DNA from: UBA1275 sp038124025
GTDB taxonomy: Bacteria; Bacteroidota; Rhodothermia; Balneolales; Balneolaceae
Assembly: GCA_038124025.1 (NCBI GenBank)
Contig: JAYPBC010000014.1
Location: forward strand, 1 to 53,569
Length of the DNA: 53,569 bases
Reading direction: 5' to 3'
The notes beneath the pieces are model-generated. The model searched no databases, was not told where the DNA came from, and saw nothing but the letters and a program-made list of their open reading frames with translations. The position numbers and the translations under genes were made by a program. This document shows, piece after piece, positions 42,602 through 51,372 of the stretch (position 1 is the first letter of the stretch; the number at the start of each line of letters is the position of its first letter).

Positions 42602-43831
42602 ATGCGTTTAAACGTCACTTCTATTCTATTTGCTCTCAGCTTGATTCTAGGTATACAGCCGTTAACAGCTCAGGTGGTAGATCCTGCCTTGGCAGGTATG
42701 TCTGCAGAACGGTTGGACCGTTATACCAATTACTTACAGCAAGAAATTGACGCTGGAAAAGCGCCTGGTTTTGTGAGTATGGTGTATCGAAATGGTCATT
42801 TGGCTCATTATGAGGCGTTAGGCTATAGCAATGTTGACGATCAAAAGGCTATGATCACTGACAATATATTTTTTATCCAGTCTATGACTAAGGCGGTTGT
42901 ATCAACGGCTTTTATGATGCTCTACGAAGAAGGGTATTTTCAGCTTAACGATCCGGTATACTGGTATTTACCCGAATTCCAAAACTCCAGGGTGACGTTA
43001 GACCCATCCGGAGGTAAGCGAGGAGATACCGAGCCAGCCAAGGGACCAATTCGAATTATTCACTTGTTGAACCATACGTCTGGGTTATCACATGGGCTAG
43101 GTGCCTCTCAATTGGATCAAGACTACATGAAAGCAATGTATATGCAACAGCCAGTTACAATTGCCGAGCGAGTTCAGGCCATGGCCTCTCTTCCTTTAAT
43201 TGGGCATCCCGGCGAACAATGGTACTATAGCGCATCTCCAGGAGTATTAAGCCGATTAGTTGAGCTTTTTTCAGGAATGACCACCGCTGAATTTTTACAG
43301 GAAAGATTATTTGATCCTCTTGGTATGGAGGATACGGGTTATAACGTGGACGAGGCAAAGCATGATCGAGTAGTGGCTTTGCATACTAATAATAAGGGTC
43401 GTATGGTGTTAAGTCCGCGGCAAACTTCAAAAACAGGTAATACCGTGTTTGGAGGAGGTAATGGGTTATTTTCGACAGCAGGTGATTACCTAAAGTTTTG
43501 TAGGTTGTTTCTGGAAAACGGGAAAGCTATGGATGGTACACAGCTATTAAGCCCAAAAACAATTGATTTAATGGGTCAGAATCATGTTAGTAATTTATAC
43601 CAATCGCCTGGCTATGGTTTTGGTTTAGGGTTCGCCGTTATTACTAATTTAGCAGATACCAAAGCATTAGGGTCTGTTGGGCAGATTTCTTGGAGCGGTG
43701 CATTTCAGACCTTCTTTTTTATTGATCCCGCAGAAAACTTAGCAGCGGTGCTTATGACACAAATCGAACCGTATAATGGTTTTTATGGCAGTAAAATGCC
43801 TCAATTTGTATATCAAGCGATTGTTGATTAA
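42602..43831 (+). CDS. Secreted serine hydrolase, beta-lactamase/class C fold (third copy)
   Basis: 409 residues: signal peptide (ends PLTAQ), nucleophile motif S94-M-T-K97 in IQSMTKAVVSTAF, YSA (QWYYSASPGVLSRL) at the Tyr-x-Asn position with Ala in place of Asn, and SWSGAFQTFFFIDP where the KTG strand occurs. This SMTK plus W-x-G pattern is common in esterases and 6-aminohexanoate-dimer-hydrolase-like members, so an esterase role is likelier than a peptidase one. It is more G+C-rich than the flanking genes. The GH5 gene starts 44 bases downstream on the same strand. Confidence 0.88.
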   Translation: MRLNVTSILFALSLILGIQPLTAQVVDPALAGMSAERLDRYTNYLQQEIDAGKAPGFVSMVYRNGHLAHYEALGYSNVDDQKAMITDNIFFIQSMTKAVVSTAFMMLYEEGYFQLNDPVYWYLPEFQNSRVTLDPSGGKRGDTEPAKGPIRIIHLLNHTSGLSHGLGASQLDQDYMKAMYMQQPVTIAERVQAMASLPLIGHPGEQWYYSASPGVLSRLVELFSGMTTAEFLQERLFDPLGMEDTGYNVDEAKHDRVVALHTNNKGRMVLSPRQTSKTGNTVFGGGNGLFSTAGDYLKFCRLFLENGKAMDGTQLLSPKTIDLMGQNHVSNLYQSPGYGFGLGFAVITNLADTKALGSVGQISWSGAFQTFFFIDPAENLAAVLMTQIEPYNGFYGSKMPQFVYQAIVD

Positions 43832-43874
43832 TGGGAAAATATTACGCTGTAATTCGAGAATAATTAACTAGGGA

Positions 43875-45824
43875 ATGAAATGTTTAATACTTAGCATATT
43901 ACTTATTTCTACTCAGCTTCACGGCCAAGACAGCAGCGCTACAGCACTCCCATTTTCTAAGGGTGTCAACCTAACAAACTGGTTTCAAGCTAACTCCCCT
44001 GGCAGCATAGATTTTTCTAAATATACTTATGAAGATTTTTCTGATATAAAAACCTTAGGTGTAGATGTTATTCGCTTACCTATAAATTTACATTCAATGA
44101 CTCAAGGTGCCCCTGATTACTCATTAGACCCCTTGTTTTTGTTCTTCCTGGATAAGGTGGTTGATTGGGCAGAGGAGTTGGATTTTTATCTCATTTTGGA
44201 CAATCATACCTTTGATCCGAGTGATGCAACAAATCCACAAATTGGTGATATTTTAAATCCGGTCTGGCTGCAAATGGCTCAACATTTCAATAGTCGATCA
44301 GATAAAATATTGTATGAAATTCTTAACGAGCCTCATGGGATTTCTCATGATCTTTGGAATTCTATACAGGGTGATGTGATCCAAACCATTCGTTCTGTCG
44401 ATACAACCCATACTATTATAGTGGGTGGAGCAGATTATAATAGTTACAATAGTTTGTCTAAGATACCCGCTTATGAAGATGATAATCTTATTTATACTTT
44501 TCATTTTTACGATCCTTTTGTATTGACACATCAGGGGGCAAGTTGGACAACCCCTTCGATGACTGATTTAAGTGGAATACCTTTTCCTTATGAGGAGGGT
44601 GCTATGCCTAGGTTTCCAACATCCTTACAAGGGACCTGGGTTCAGGGGGCATTTAATAACTACAGTAATGAAGGGAATGCCAACTTCATAAAGCAGAAAA
44701 TTGATATTGCGGTTGCATTTTCGCAACAAAGAGGAGTACCGGTATTCTGCGGAGAATTTGGAGTATATATACCAAATAGTGTTAACGAAAGCAGGGTAAA
44801 TTGGTACAAGGTTGTGGTAGACTATTTAAATGAATCGGGAATTGCATGGACTATGTGGGACTATCATGGTGGCTTTGGAGTTTTTGAAGAAGGTGGAGAA
44901 GGCTTATTTGATCACGATCTAAATGTACCCTTGCTAGAGTCACTGAGTTTTAATGTCCCCCCACAGACCGATTATATAATTAGCCCTGATAGCAGTGGCT
45001 TTGAATTTTATACGGACTACATAGGGCAAGGAATTCAAGGTTCACACTCTATAAATAATGGCTCGCTAGAATTCTATCATTCTGAGACGAAATGGGAAGG
45101 CGAGTTTAGTATATACTGGGCTGGATCTACTCAATACGAATCCATTGGATTTAACTTAGTCCCAAATAAAGATATGAGCGAACTGATCAATGCATACGAG
45201 CTCCTATTCTATGTAAAGGGAACTGAACCGACATCCTTTGATCTTAGGTTTATTGACACAAAAAGGACAGATATCGAAGACCGACCATGGAGAATGAACG
45301 TGAGGGTTAATCCTAATGATTTATCATGGAACGGTGAATGGGAAGAGGTACGCATTCCATTGAGTAGTTTCACAGAAATGGGTAGTTGGGACGACAATCA
45401 ATGGTTTAATCCTCAAGACGATTTTGATTGGACTGCTGTAGATGTATTCCAAATAGTCTCTGAAATCGGAGCAATGGGTAGCGCTGAGTTGTGGTTCGAT
45501 TTTATTCGTATTGTGGAAAAAGGTAAGTATGAGGTTAGTACATGGCCCGTTAGTGATTTCGTGGATTACCAATTACATCAAAATTATCCGAATCCTTTTA
45601 ACCCGACTACTCAGATACAATATACTCTAGCAGTTTCAGCTCAAGTAACCCTTGAAGTTTTTAACAGTCTTGGTCAAAAGGTTATGGAGCTTGTGAACAG
45701 TCAAAAGTCTGCTGGATATCACACAGAAATTTTTGATGCTACTAGGTTATCAAGTGGCGTATATTTTTATAAACTTACGACACCATCTTTTACTGATACT
45801 AAGAGAATGCTTTTGATAAAGTAG
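43875..45824 (+). CDS. GH5 endoglucanase with type IX sorting tail
   Basis: 649 residues: signal peptide (ends LHGQ), GH5 (beta/alpha)8 domain about 25-360, a beta-sandwich about 370-555 that looks like a carbohydrate-binding module, and a sorting tail about 560-649. Acid/base E152 in YEILNEPHG, nucleophile E294 in VFCGEFGVY; H111 in ILDNHTF and H210 in YTFHFYDP line the site. The family cuts beta-1,4- and some beta-1,3-glucans. WFDFIRIVE ends the module. The tail has NYPNPFNPTTQIQY and ends KRMLLIK. With GH16 and GH3 it completes a plausible beta-glucan-degrading set. GGGA just before the ATG may aid initiation. Confidence 0.94.
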   Translation: MKCLILSILLISTQLHGQDSSATALPFSKGVNLTNWFQANSPGSIDFSKYTYEDFSDIKTLGVDVIRLPINLHSMTQGAPDYSLDPLFLFFLDKVVDWAEELDFYLILDNHTFDPSDATNPQIGDILNPVWLQMAQHFNSRSDKILYEILNEPHGISHDLWNSIQGDVIQTIRSVDTTHTIIVGGADYNSYNSLSKIPAYEDDNLIYTFHFYDPFVLTHQGASWTTPSMTDLSGIPFPYEEGAMPRFPTSLQGTWVQGAFNNYSNEGNANFIKQKIDIAVAFSQQRGVPVFCGEFGVYIPNSVNESRVNWYKVVVDYLNESGIAWTMWDYHGGFGVFEEGGEGLFDHDLNVPLLESLSFNVPPQTDYIISPDSSGFEFYTDYIGQGIQGSHSINNGSLEFYHSETKWEGEFSIYWAGSTQYESIGFNLVPNKDMSELINAYELLFYVKGTEPTSFDLRFIDTKRTDIEDRPWRMNVRVNPNDLSWNGEWEEVRIPLSSFTEMGSWDDNQWFNPQDDFDWTAVDVFQIVSEIGAMGSAELWFDFIRIVEKGKYEVSTWPVSDFVDYQLHQNYPNPFNPTTQIQYTLAVSAQVTLEVFNSLGQKVMELVNSQKSAGYHTEIFDATRLSSGVYFYKLTTPSFTDTKRMLLIK

Positions 45825-45903
45825 ATGTCTGAATTCAAAATTTAGATTTTGACTTATGTCTGGCAATTTTATGCCGATAAAATAGTATTAATTAAAGGCA
45901 TTT

Positions 45904-48123
45904 ATGGTGAATAAACTCATCTTCATATCAATTATAGCTATTTTGTTTGTCCAGTGTGGTACTGAGACTAACCAATCGTTCACTGTTAATACATTGATAG
46001 TACCAACTGAAGGAGGTACTATTACAATATTTCCAGAAAAAAATGCTTTTCAAGCAGGTGATGAAATTTCAATAACTGCAGTTCCTGATACAGGGTACAT
46101 TTTTCATGATTGGACTAACGATTCTACTCTAAGTAAAAATCCCTTAAATATTAGAGTAACTGATGATATTAATTTAGTAGCTGAATTTCGATTAAAGTCA
46201 TATCCGTTGACAGTCACAGTAGAAGGTCAGGGGGATGTTTTTGAACGGGTAATACCCAAAAAATCAACGGAATATGAACACAGTACACATATTGAATTAA
46301 GGCCTGATGCTAAGACAGGATGGGAGTTCAAAGAGTGGAAAGGAGATATAGCTAGTACAGATTCTGTATTGATTTTAGAAATCACCAAAGAAATTAATAT
46401 AACTGCTGTATTTGAATTAAAATCTTACCCATTAACTGTTACGATAATTGGTGGTGGAGAAGTTACTGATTCAATTGTGGTCGAGAAGGCTAAAGACTTT
46501 GAACACGGTACAAAAGTATCATTATCTGCTAAGGCTAATGAAAATTGGATATTTTTAGAATGGTCAGGGGATATTTCAGATACCACATCATCTATTGTAA
46601 TTACAGTTAGTGAGCCTGTAGAAGTTATAGCAACTTTTCAGCAATTCTGGTTAATGGAAAATGGTATAACCATTGACTGTGCAAATGCTTCTGTAGGAGA
46701 TAAAGGTTTTATCAAAGATGTACAATATACAAAAAGAACAGCGTCTCAGATTACTTCAGAAAATGCTTCTTTATCATGCACTAGTGGAATTACAGATATG
46801 TCGGAGTTATTTCAAAATGAAGTTTCATTCAATGGTGATATTTCACATTGGGATGTTTCATCTGTTTCTTCTATGGGAAATATGTTTTTTGGTGCTGTAG
46901 AATTTAATACTGATATAAGTATTTGGGATGTATCCAATGTGACAAATATGGCGGGTATTTTTGCGAATACTAAATTTAATTTGGATTTGAGTGAATGGGT
47001 ATTAACAAGTGTGATAAATATGTCAGGTGCTTTTGAAAATTCACAATTCAACCAAGATATATCTAATTGGGATGTATCCAATGTAGTACTGATGGAAAAC
47101 ATGTTCGCGAATTCAGATTTCAATAAAGATATTTCCAATTGGGATGTATCTAATGTAATTGATATGAGTAATATGTTTAAAGGAGCAGCTTTTAATCAAC
47201 ATATTAAAAGCTGGAACGTGCAATCAGTTACTAATATGGAAAGTATGTTTGATTCATCATTGTTCAATCAGGATTTAAGTACATGGCAAGTAATCAATGT
47301 CAAGAATATGGTCAGTATGTTTGCTAATTCTGTTTTTAACAAAACAATTAGTTCGTGGCGGGTATCAAATGTTACTAGCATGAAAGACATGTTTAAGAAT
47401 TCAGAGTTTAATCAGTCAATTAGTACCTGGGATGTTTCAAATGTTATTGACATGGAGGGTATGTTTGAAAATTCATCATTCAATCAGCCAATTAATAACT
47501 GGAATATTAGCAATGTAACAAACATTAAAAACATGTTTAAATCCACTCTATTTAATCAAAATATAGGTGGTTGGAATACGGGTAATGTGACACAAATATC
47601 AGGTCTATTTGAAGATGCAATAGCATTTAACCAAGATATCAATAATTGGGATGTATCAAAGGTTACAGATTTGAGTCGGGTTTTTTCTGGTGCTACTAAT
47701 TTTAATAAACCAATTGATACTTGGGATGTCTCTAAGGTGACAAGTATGTCATCAATGTTCAACGATGCAATTGCTTTTGACCAAGATCTATCTTCTTGGG
47801 ATGTTTCTAAAGTCGAAAAGATGGATAGTATATTTTTTAATGCCGCGATATTCAATCAAAATATAGGCAACTGGCAAGTTTCCGAGGTTCTTGACATGAA
47901 ATTTATGTTCAGTGGTTCAAAATTATTTAATCAAGATATTGGAAATTGGAATGTAGGGTCAGTCCTTGATATGTCAGGAATGTTTAATGGTGCAAAATCT
48001 TTTGACCAAGAATTAATAGACTGGTGTGTACCAACAATAATTGTTGAACCTAGTTTCTTTTCATTTGACTCAGCGTTGAGGGAGGTAAACAAGCCCTTAT
48101 GGGGAACCTGTCCGAATAATTGA
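45904..48123 (+). CDS. BspA-like surface protein with InlB-type and DUF285 repeats
   Basis: 739 residues: lipoprotein signal (LFVQC), then three divergent InlB B-repeat domains of about 70 residues (SYPLTVTV and SYPLTVTI mark the 2nd and 3rd), then 17 DUF285 units of 24-25 residues (consensus FNQDISNWDVSNVTxMxxMF). This architecture resembles Mycoplasma and Bacteroidota surface adhesins. No type IX tail is present; anchoring is by the lipid. The final unit is degenerate and contains WCVP and a terminal WGTC, giving a possible disulfide. Likely binds a surface or partner protein; the target is unknown. The Kazal inhibitor gene follows on the same strand. Confidence 0.9.
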   Translation: MVNKLIFISIIAILFVQCGTETNQSFTVNTLIVPTEGGTITIFPEKNAFQAGDEISITAVPDTGYIFHDWTNDSTLSKNPLNIRVTDDINLVAEFRLKSYPLTVTVEGQGDVFERVIPKKSTEYEHSTHIELRPDAKTGWEFKEWKGDIASTDSVLILEITKEINITAVFELKSYPLTVTIIGGGEVTDSIVVEKAKDFEHGTKVSLSAKANENWIFLEWSGDISDTTSSIVITVSEPVEVIATFQQFWLMENGITIDCANASVGDKGFIKDVQYTKRTASQITSENASLSCTSGITDMSELFQNEVSFNGDISHWDVSSVSSMGNMFFGAVEFNTDISIWDVSNVTNMAGIFANTKFNLDLSEWVLTSVINMSGAFENSQFNQDISNWDVSNVVLMENMFANSDFNKDISNWDVSNVIDMSNMFKGAAFNQHIKSWNVQSVTNMESMFDSSLFNQDLSTWQVINVKNMVSMFANSVFNKTISSWRVSNVTSMKDMFKNSEFNQSISTWDVSNVIDMEGMFENSSFNQPINNWNISNVTNIKNMFKSTLFNQNIGGWNTGNVTQISGLFEDAIAFNQDINNWDVSKVTDLSRVFSGATNFNKPIDTWDVSKVTSMSSMFNDAIAFDQDLSSWDVSKVEKMDSIFFNAAIFNQNIGNWQVSEVLDMKFMFSGSKLFNQDIGNWNVGSVLDMSGMFNGAKSFDQELIDWCVPTIIVEPSFFSFDSALREVNKPLWGTCPNN
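46828..48072 (+). repeat. 17 DUF285 repeat units inside the BspA-like gene
   Basis: Units begin FN(x)DISxWDVSxV and recur every 72-75 bases. At DNA level the copies share phrases such as 'tgggatgtatc' but are well diverged, so this is an old protein repeat and not a CRISPR or a recent tandem array. Units 11 to 14 include an extra alanine (25 residues) at the end. Confidence 0.9.
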
Positions 48124-48234
48124 GCTCCAACTAATTATATTTGTGATTTTGATATAATATGTTTTTATTTATTTACATATAGGTATCATGTAAACAGTGA
48201 GATATAACATAAGCTCACGAATTAGTTGTCAGTC

Positions 48235-48474
48235 ATGTTTAAAATAAAATTGATCATAGTATATCTGATTATGGTTTTAATTTTTGCTACATGCAATGAA
48301 AAATCAGGATCAAATGGTAGTTGTCTTTCAGAACCAGATTTGAATAAAGTATGTACTAAGCAGTATGTACCCGTTTGTGGTTGTGATGGAAAAAATTATC
48401 CTAATGCTTGTTTAGCTAAAGCGAACGGAGTAAATAGTTTTTCACAAGGAGAATGTGGTTCTCAAGAAGATTAG
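48235..48474 (+). CDS. Kazal-type serine protease inhibitor lipoprotein
   Basis: About 79 residues from ATG 48235 (a TTG three codons upstream is open but unneeded). A lipoprotein signal (IFATC) is followed by one Kazal domain: six cysteines in the order C-x9-C-x7-C-x-C-x8-C-x14-C, with the hallmark VCGCDGKNYPNACLA. The P1 region (TKQYVPV) lies between the second and third cysteines. Such inhibitors block subtilisin- or trypsin-like proteases. Placed after the BspA-like protein, it may protect surface structures from predator, host or own proteases; that is inferred from context. Confidence 0.9.
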   Translation: MFKIKLIIVYLIMVLIFATCNEKSGSNGSCLSEPDLNKVCTKQYVPVCGCDGKNYPNACLAKANGVNSFSQGECGSQED

Positions 48475-48489
48475 ATTTCCAAAATTTTA

Positions 48490-48537
48490 CTACTTCATTT
48501 TCATTGAATAAGACAGGAAAATTTAAGGATGAAGTAG
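48490..48537. terminator. Hairpin after the Kazal gene
   Basis: CTACTTCAT (48490-48498) and ATGAAGTAG (48529-48537) are a perfect 9-base inverted repeat with a 30-base spacer that contains further partial pairing (TTTC/GAAA). It starts 16 bases after the Kazal stop. There is no T-run, so a Rho-independent terminator is not certain; an mRNA 3' hairpin or an operator are alternatives. Confidence 0.4.
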
Positions 48538-48680
48538 GCGCTAATTAAACCTTGAATACTATTTTAGCTACTCAATCAAGTTAGCAACTTACGATTATTA
48601 TCAACCCACATCTATTTATTTCAATGTATTATATTGTTAGTAATACATCATTCTAAATTAAATAATCCCACTAATATATT

Positions 48681-48995
48681 ATGATAATAAGCACAACGGA
48701 AACCATTCCAGGAAAAGAAATAATTGAAGTCCGTGGAATAGCTAGAGGTTCCACGGTAAGGGCTAGAAATGTTGGTCGTGATATTTTTGCAAGTATCAAA
48801 AACCTAGTAGGTGGTGAAATTGAAGAGTATACTAAACTTCAAGCAACATCTAGAGAACAGGCTTTGTCAAGAATGATTGAAGATGCAAATAATCATGATG
48901 CTGATGCAATTGTAAATGTTAGATTTATGACATCTGTAATAGCTCAAGGAGCAGCCGAAGTTCTTGCATATGGTACGGCAGTAAAGATTAAATAA
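48681..48995 (+). CDS. YbjQ/UPF0145 family protein
   Basis: 104 residues with the family pattern: MIISTTETIPGKEIIEVRG, then GSTVRARNVGRDIFA, GEIEEYTKLQATSREQALSR, ANNHDADAIVNVRF and the end EVLAYGTAVKI. The family forms a pentameric/decameric ring in crystal structures, and the name 'heavy-metal-binding' is historical. Cytoplasmic. A 35-residue single-helix membrane protein starts 12 bases downstream and is probably translated with it. Confidence 0.93.
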   Translation: MIISTTETIPGKEIIEVRGIARGSTVRARNVGRDIFASIKNLVGGEIEEYTKLQATSREQALSRMIEDANNHDADAIVNVRFMTSVIAQGAAEVLAYGTAVKIK

Positions 48996-49006
48996 ATAAG
49001 TCTAAT

Positions 49007-49114
49007 ATGTGGCGGATGATAATTCTCGGTATTTTTATCGTTTTATTAGTTGTAGCAATAATTAATCGCGTGAATAAATCACAACAAGAAAACTTTGAAG
49101 AGCGAGATAATTGA
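49007..49114 (+). CDS. Small single-helix membrane protein downstream of ybjQ-like gene
   Basis: 35 residues: start MWRMIILGIFIVLLVVAIIN (one transmembrane helix), followed by a polar tail RVNKSQQENFEERDN. ATG at 49007 and stop at 49112-49114, 12 bases after the YbjQ stop. The hydrophobic then charged layout, same strand and tight spacing support a real gene. It could anchor the YbjQ ring to the membrane; that is a guess. Confidence 0.6.
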   Translation: MWRMIILGIFIVLLVVAIINRVNKSQQENFEERDN

Positions 49115-49210
49115 AATCAATCTAATTCTAATTTAATTTACTTGGTTCAACAAATATGAATCGTTGATAATCAGACATATACCTACAAATTACGTTCGAT
49201 TTAGGTATAG

Positions 49211-49615
49211 TTATTGAATTTTGAGAGATAGATGTTTAAGGATTTCTAACGTTTTAAGTGAATCTTTGGTTGATACAAAAATATGGTCATGATAGTACCC
49301 TGCAATCACGTTACAACTGATTGCATTGTTTGCTAGTTCAGTTGTAAATAATGAAGTTAGGCCTACTGCGTTTAGTGATGAATGTATTTCTAAAGTTATC
49401 CATCTAGCAATAAAATTATATTTTAAGCCCAATTGGTCTGCTCGGTCTCTTTCCAATACAAGGGTTAATCCTTCATTTTCTTTGAAAGTACATATTGCTT
49501 CGCTGATATCTATTAGCTTAATGTCTTTAATAGAGGTAAAAACATATTCACCATCATTTAGTTTAGGGGACAAGCCTTTTATTAATTTATTAAGATCACT
49601 TTCACCATCAATCAT
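49211..49615 (-). CDS. ACT-domain protein (ACT_7/DUF2241 type)
   Basis: About 134 residues from ATG 49615 (a GTG at 49621 is two codons upstream). Two ACT-like halves: GLSPKLNDGEYVFTSIKD, then DISEAICTFKENEGLTLVLE in the first, and ARWITLEIHSSLNAVGLTSL with ANNAISCNVIAGYYHDHIFV in the second. ACT domains bind amino acids and regulate metabolism; this short family has unknown ligands. It stands alone, convergent with the YbjQ pair, and faces the DUF4856 gene across 358 bases. Confidence 0.82.
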   Translation of the reverse strand: MIDGESDLNKLIKGLSPKLNDGEYVFTSIKDIKLIDISEAICTFKENEGLTLVLERDRADQLGLKYNFIARWITLEIHSSLNAVGLTSLFTTELANNAISCNVIAGYYHDHIFVSTKDSLKTLEILKHLSLKIQ

Positions 49616-49973
49616 AGACACTGAGATTATACCTTATTCATAAGAAATGAAGTTATTTATTGAGTGGTTAAAATTACAGACGGTATTTAAGTAAACCATT
49701 TTTAATAAAGAAAATAAATTGTGGTATAAGGAATATACATCGAGATGAAATGCTTAAAAACATCTTTTCAGTTATTTAGAATTAAAAAGAAATAAACACT
49801 GCTGTTAATACAATAAATGACCATGGTATACCTGTCTATGGAAACAATTGATAGGGTTTTGAAACTCATGTGATAGTAAAATACTTGCGATTTCTATCGA
49901 TTGTAAAAAATTAGTATATTATTTAGAATCTATCTAAATAAAGATCTATCAATCTATTACATCGTATTGTAAC
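49616..49973. other. 358-base divergent intergenic region
   Basis: Lies between the ACT-domain gene and the DUF4856 gene, which point away from each other, so it must hold both promoters. It is very AT-rich. Only frames of up to about 18 codons start with ATG and none looks like a protein. The direct repeats AATCTAT (about 49925 and 49952) occur close to the DUF4856 start. I recognise no RNA, riboswitch or operator. Confidence 0.7.
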
Positions 49974-51254
49974 ATGTACAATAAACTACCCTTTATTCTA
50001 TTATTTATCTCACTTGTGGCTTTTATCTATTGCGACAAAATTGAAATGCAGGAAATTGCACCATCATCTTCATTTTTAACGAGTAACCTGGGTGATATTG
50101 ATAGTATAGAGCTAGTTAATTTTACTATTCCTGTATCCTATGATATTGAGAACTCACTGGCTCCGGGTACGTTTTATGGACAAAAACGTAGGCTTGCTCA
50201 ACTCCAAGAAATAAAAGATTCTTCGAGAAATGAGCCCATAAAATGGGATCTTAGAGCAGCTCTGGCCAACGAGAACCAGAATATGTTCAAAAGTGATGAA
50301 GCACAAGGAAGTGAAAATATTCGTACCAAGATAGATGAATTAAACTTTGATAACGGTAATACGAGTGTTGCAGATGATATTGCATCGTTGGCAGATTCAC
50401 TTGTTCAATCAAGTCAGGCTAATTATCTGAAGGTTGCGGTTAATGGAACGGCTGGTATGATCACTACAGGGGACAAGAAAAGACATGTTAGTGCCAATGG
50501 GTTGGAATACGCGGAAGTTCTAGAGAAAAGTCTTTATGGCGCATTACTTTATGATCAAATGGTGGATGATTATTTGAGTGACTCTCAATCTGGCATAGAT
50601 AATGAAGAGGGTAACAATGTTCAATCTGCAGAGAACTATGAGTTATATGGAACAGAGAGACAGCATAAATTCGATGAGGCGTTCGGATACTTTGGTGCAA
50701 TGGCTGCCACGTATCCTAATCTGGCAAATACGTCCAACGGGGATGGGGTGTTTATAGCGAATTATACCTTTGATTTTAGCGATGAAACAGAGGCTATGTA
50801 TGGGGTTAATCTTGCAAAAGCGGCTATGAAAGCCTTTATTGTCGGACGTTCAGTCTTAAAGGCAGGTCAAGGCGATGATTTTGCTCAGGAAGACATAAAT
50901 GAAGAATTATTTAATGCGGCAAGAGCAGATATCAAGTTATATGTTGAGACGGGGATGGCAGCCTCTGCCATCCACTATCTCAATGAAGCAATAGCGGATG
51001 TTTCCGAAGCCGAGAAACTCCACCATTTATCAGAAGCACTAGGATTTCTTTATGCCATGTCTTTCAACTCTGAAGGTAGGTTCAGACCTGAAGAATCTCA
51101 TACTGCCTTGACAACTTTAGGTTGGTCTGCCACCGATAGTTCACTTAATGGCATTTATGATATTAATTTATGGGAAGTTTCAGACGAACAAATGAAGTTG
51201 GCCATAGATGTCATTGACGAGTCTTTTCCAGGGTTTAAAAATGCTGGTTTTTAG
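49974..51254 (+). CDS. DUF4856 domain protein, secreted
   Basis: 426 residues: an N-terminal signal (VAFIYC, an unusual lipobox), followed by the DUF4856 pattern: NFTIPVSYDIENSLAPGTFY, KRRLAQLQEIKD, VNGTAGMITTGDKKRHVSAN then GLEYAEVLEKSLYGALLYDQ, HKFDEAFGYFGAMAATYP and DINLWEV. Family members in Bacteroidota-type genomes often sit with imelysin and TonB-dependent receptor genes, hinting at iron or other metal handling; neither partner is seen here. The C-terminal half is helix-rich (SAIHYLNEAIADVSEAEKLH). Confidence 0.85.
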   Translation: MYNKLPFILLFISLVAFIYCDKIEMQEIAPSSSFLTSNLGDIDSIELVNFTIPVSYDIENSLAPGTFYGQKRRLAQLQEIKDSSRNEPIKWDLRAALANENQNMFKSDEAQGSENIRTKIDELNFDNGNTSVADDIASLADSLVQSSQANYLKVAVNGTAGMITTGDKKRHVSANGLEYAEVLEKSLYGALLYDQMVDDYLSDSQSGIDNEEGNNVQSAENYELYGTERQHKFDEAFGYFGAMAATYPNLANTSNGDGVFIANYTFDFSDETEAMYGVNLAKAAMKAFIVGRSVLKAGQGDDFAQEDINEELFNAARADIKLYVETGMAASAIHYLNEAIADVSEAEKLHHLSEALGFLYAMSFNSEGRFRPEESHTALTTLGWSATDSSLNGIYDINLWEVSDEQMKLAIDVIDESFPGFKNAGF

Positions 51255-51372
51255 TCGAGACTATATTAAAAAGAACCGGTTAACTAACAGATTTATTAGG
51301 GATGCACTTACTTTAATCCATTACCATTTATCTGTTATAGTTGTGTCAGCTCAAATACCATTTGCGTGTGAA

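Noticed and set aside
46828..48072. Regular 72-75-base periodicity suggestive of a repeat array or CRISPR
   Set aside because: The period follows 24-25-residue DUF285 protein units in an open frame and the DNA copies are diverged, without spacers.
49616..49973. Several ATG-started micro-frames in the divergent spacer
   Set aside because: All are 18 codons or fewer, without pattern or ribosome site.
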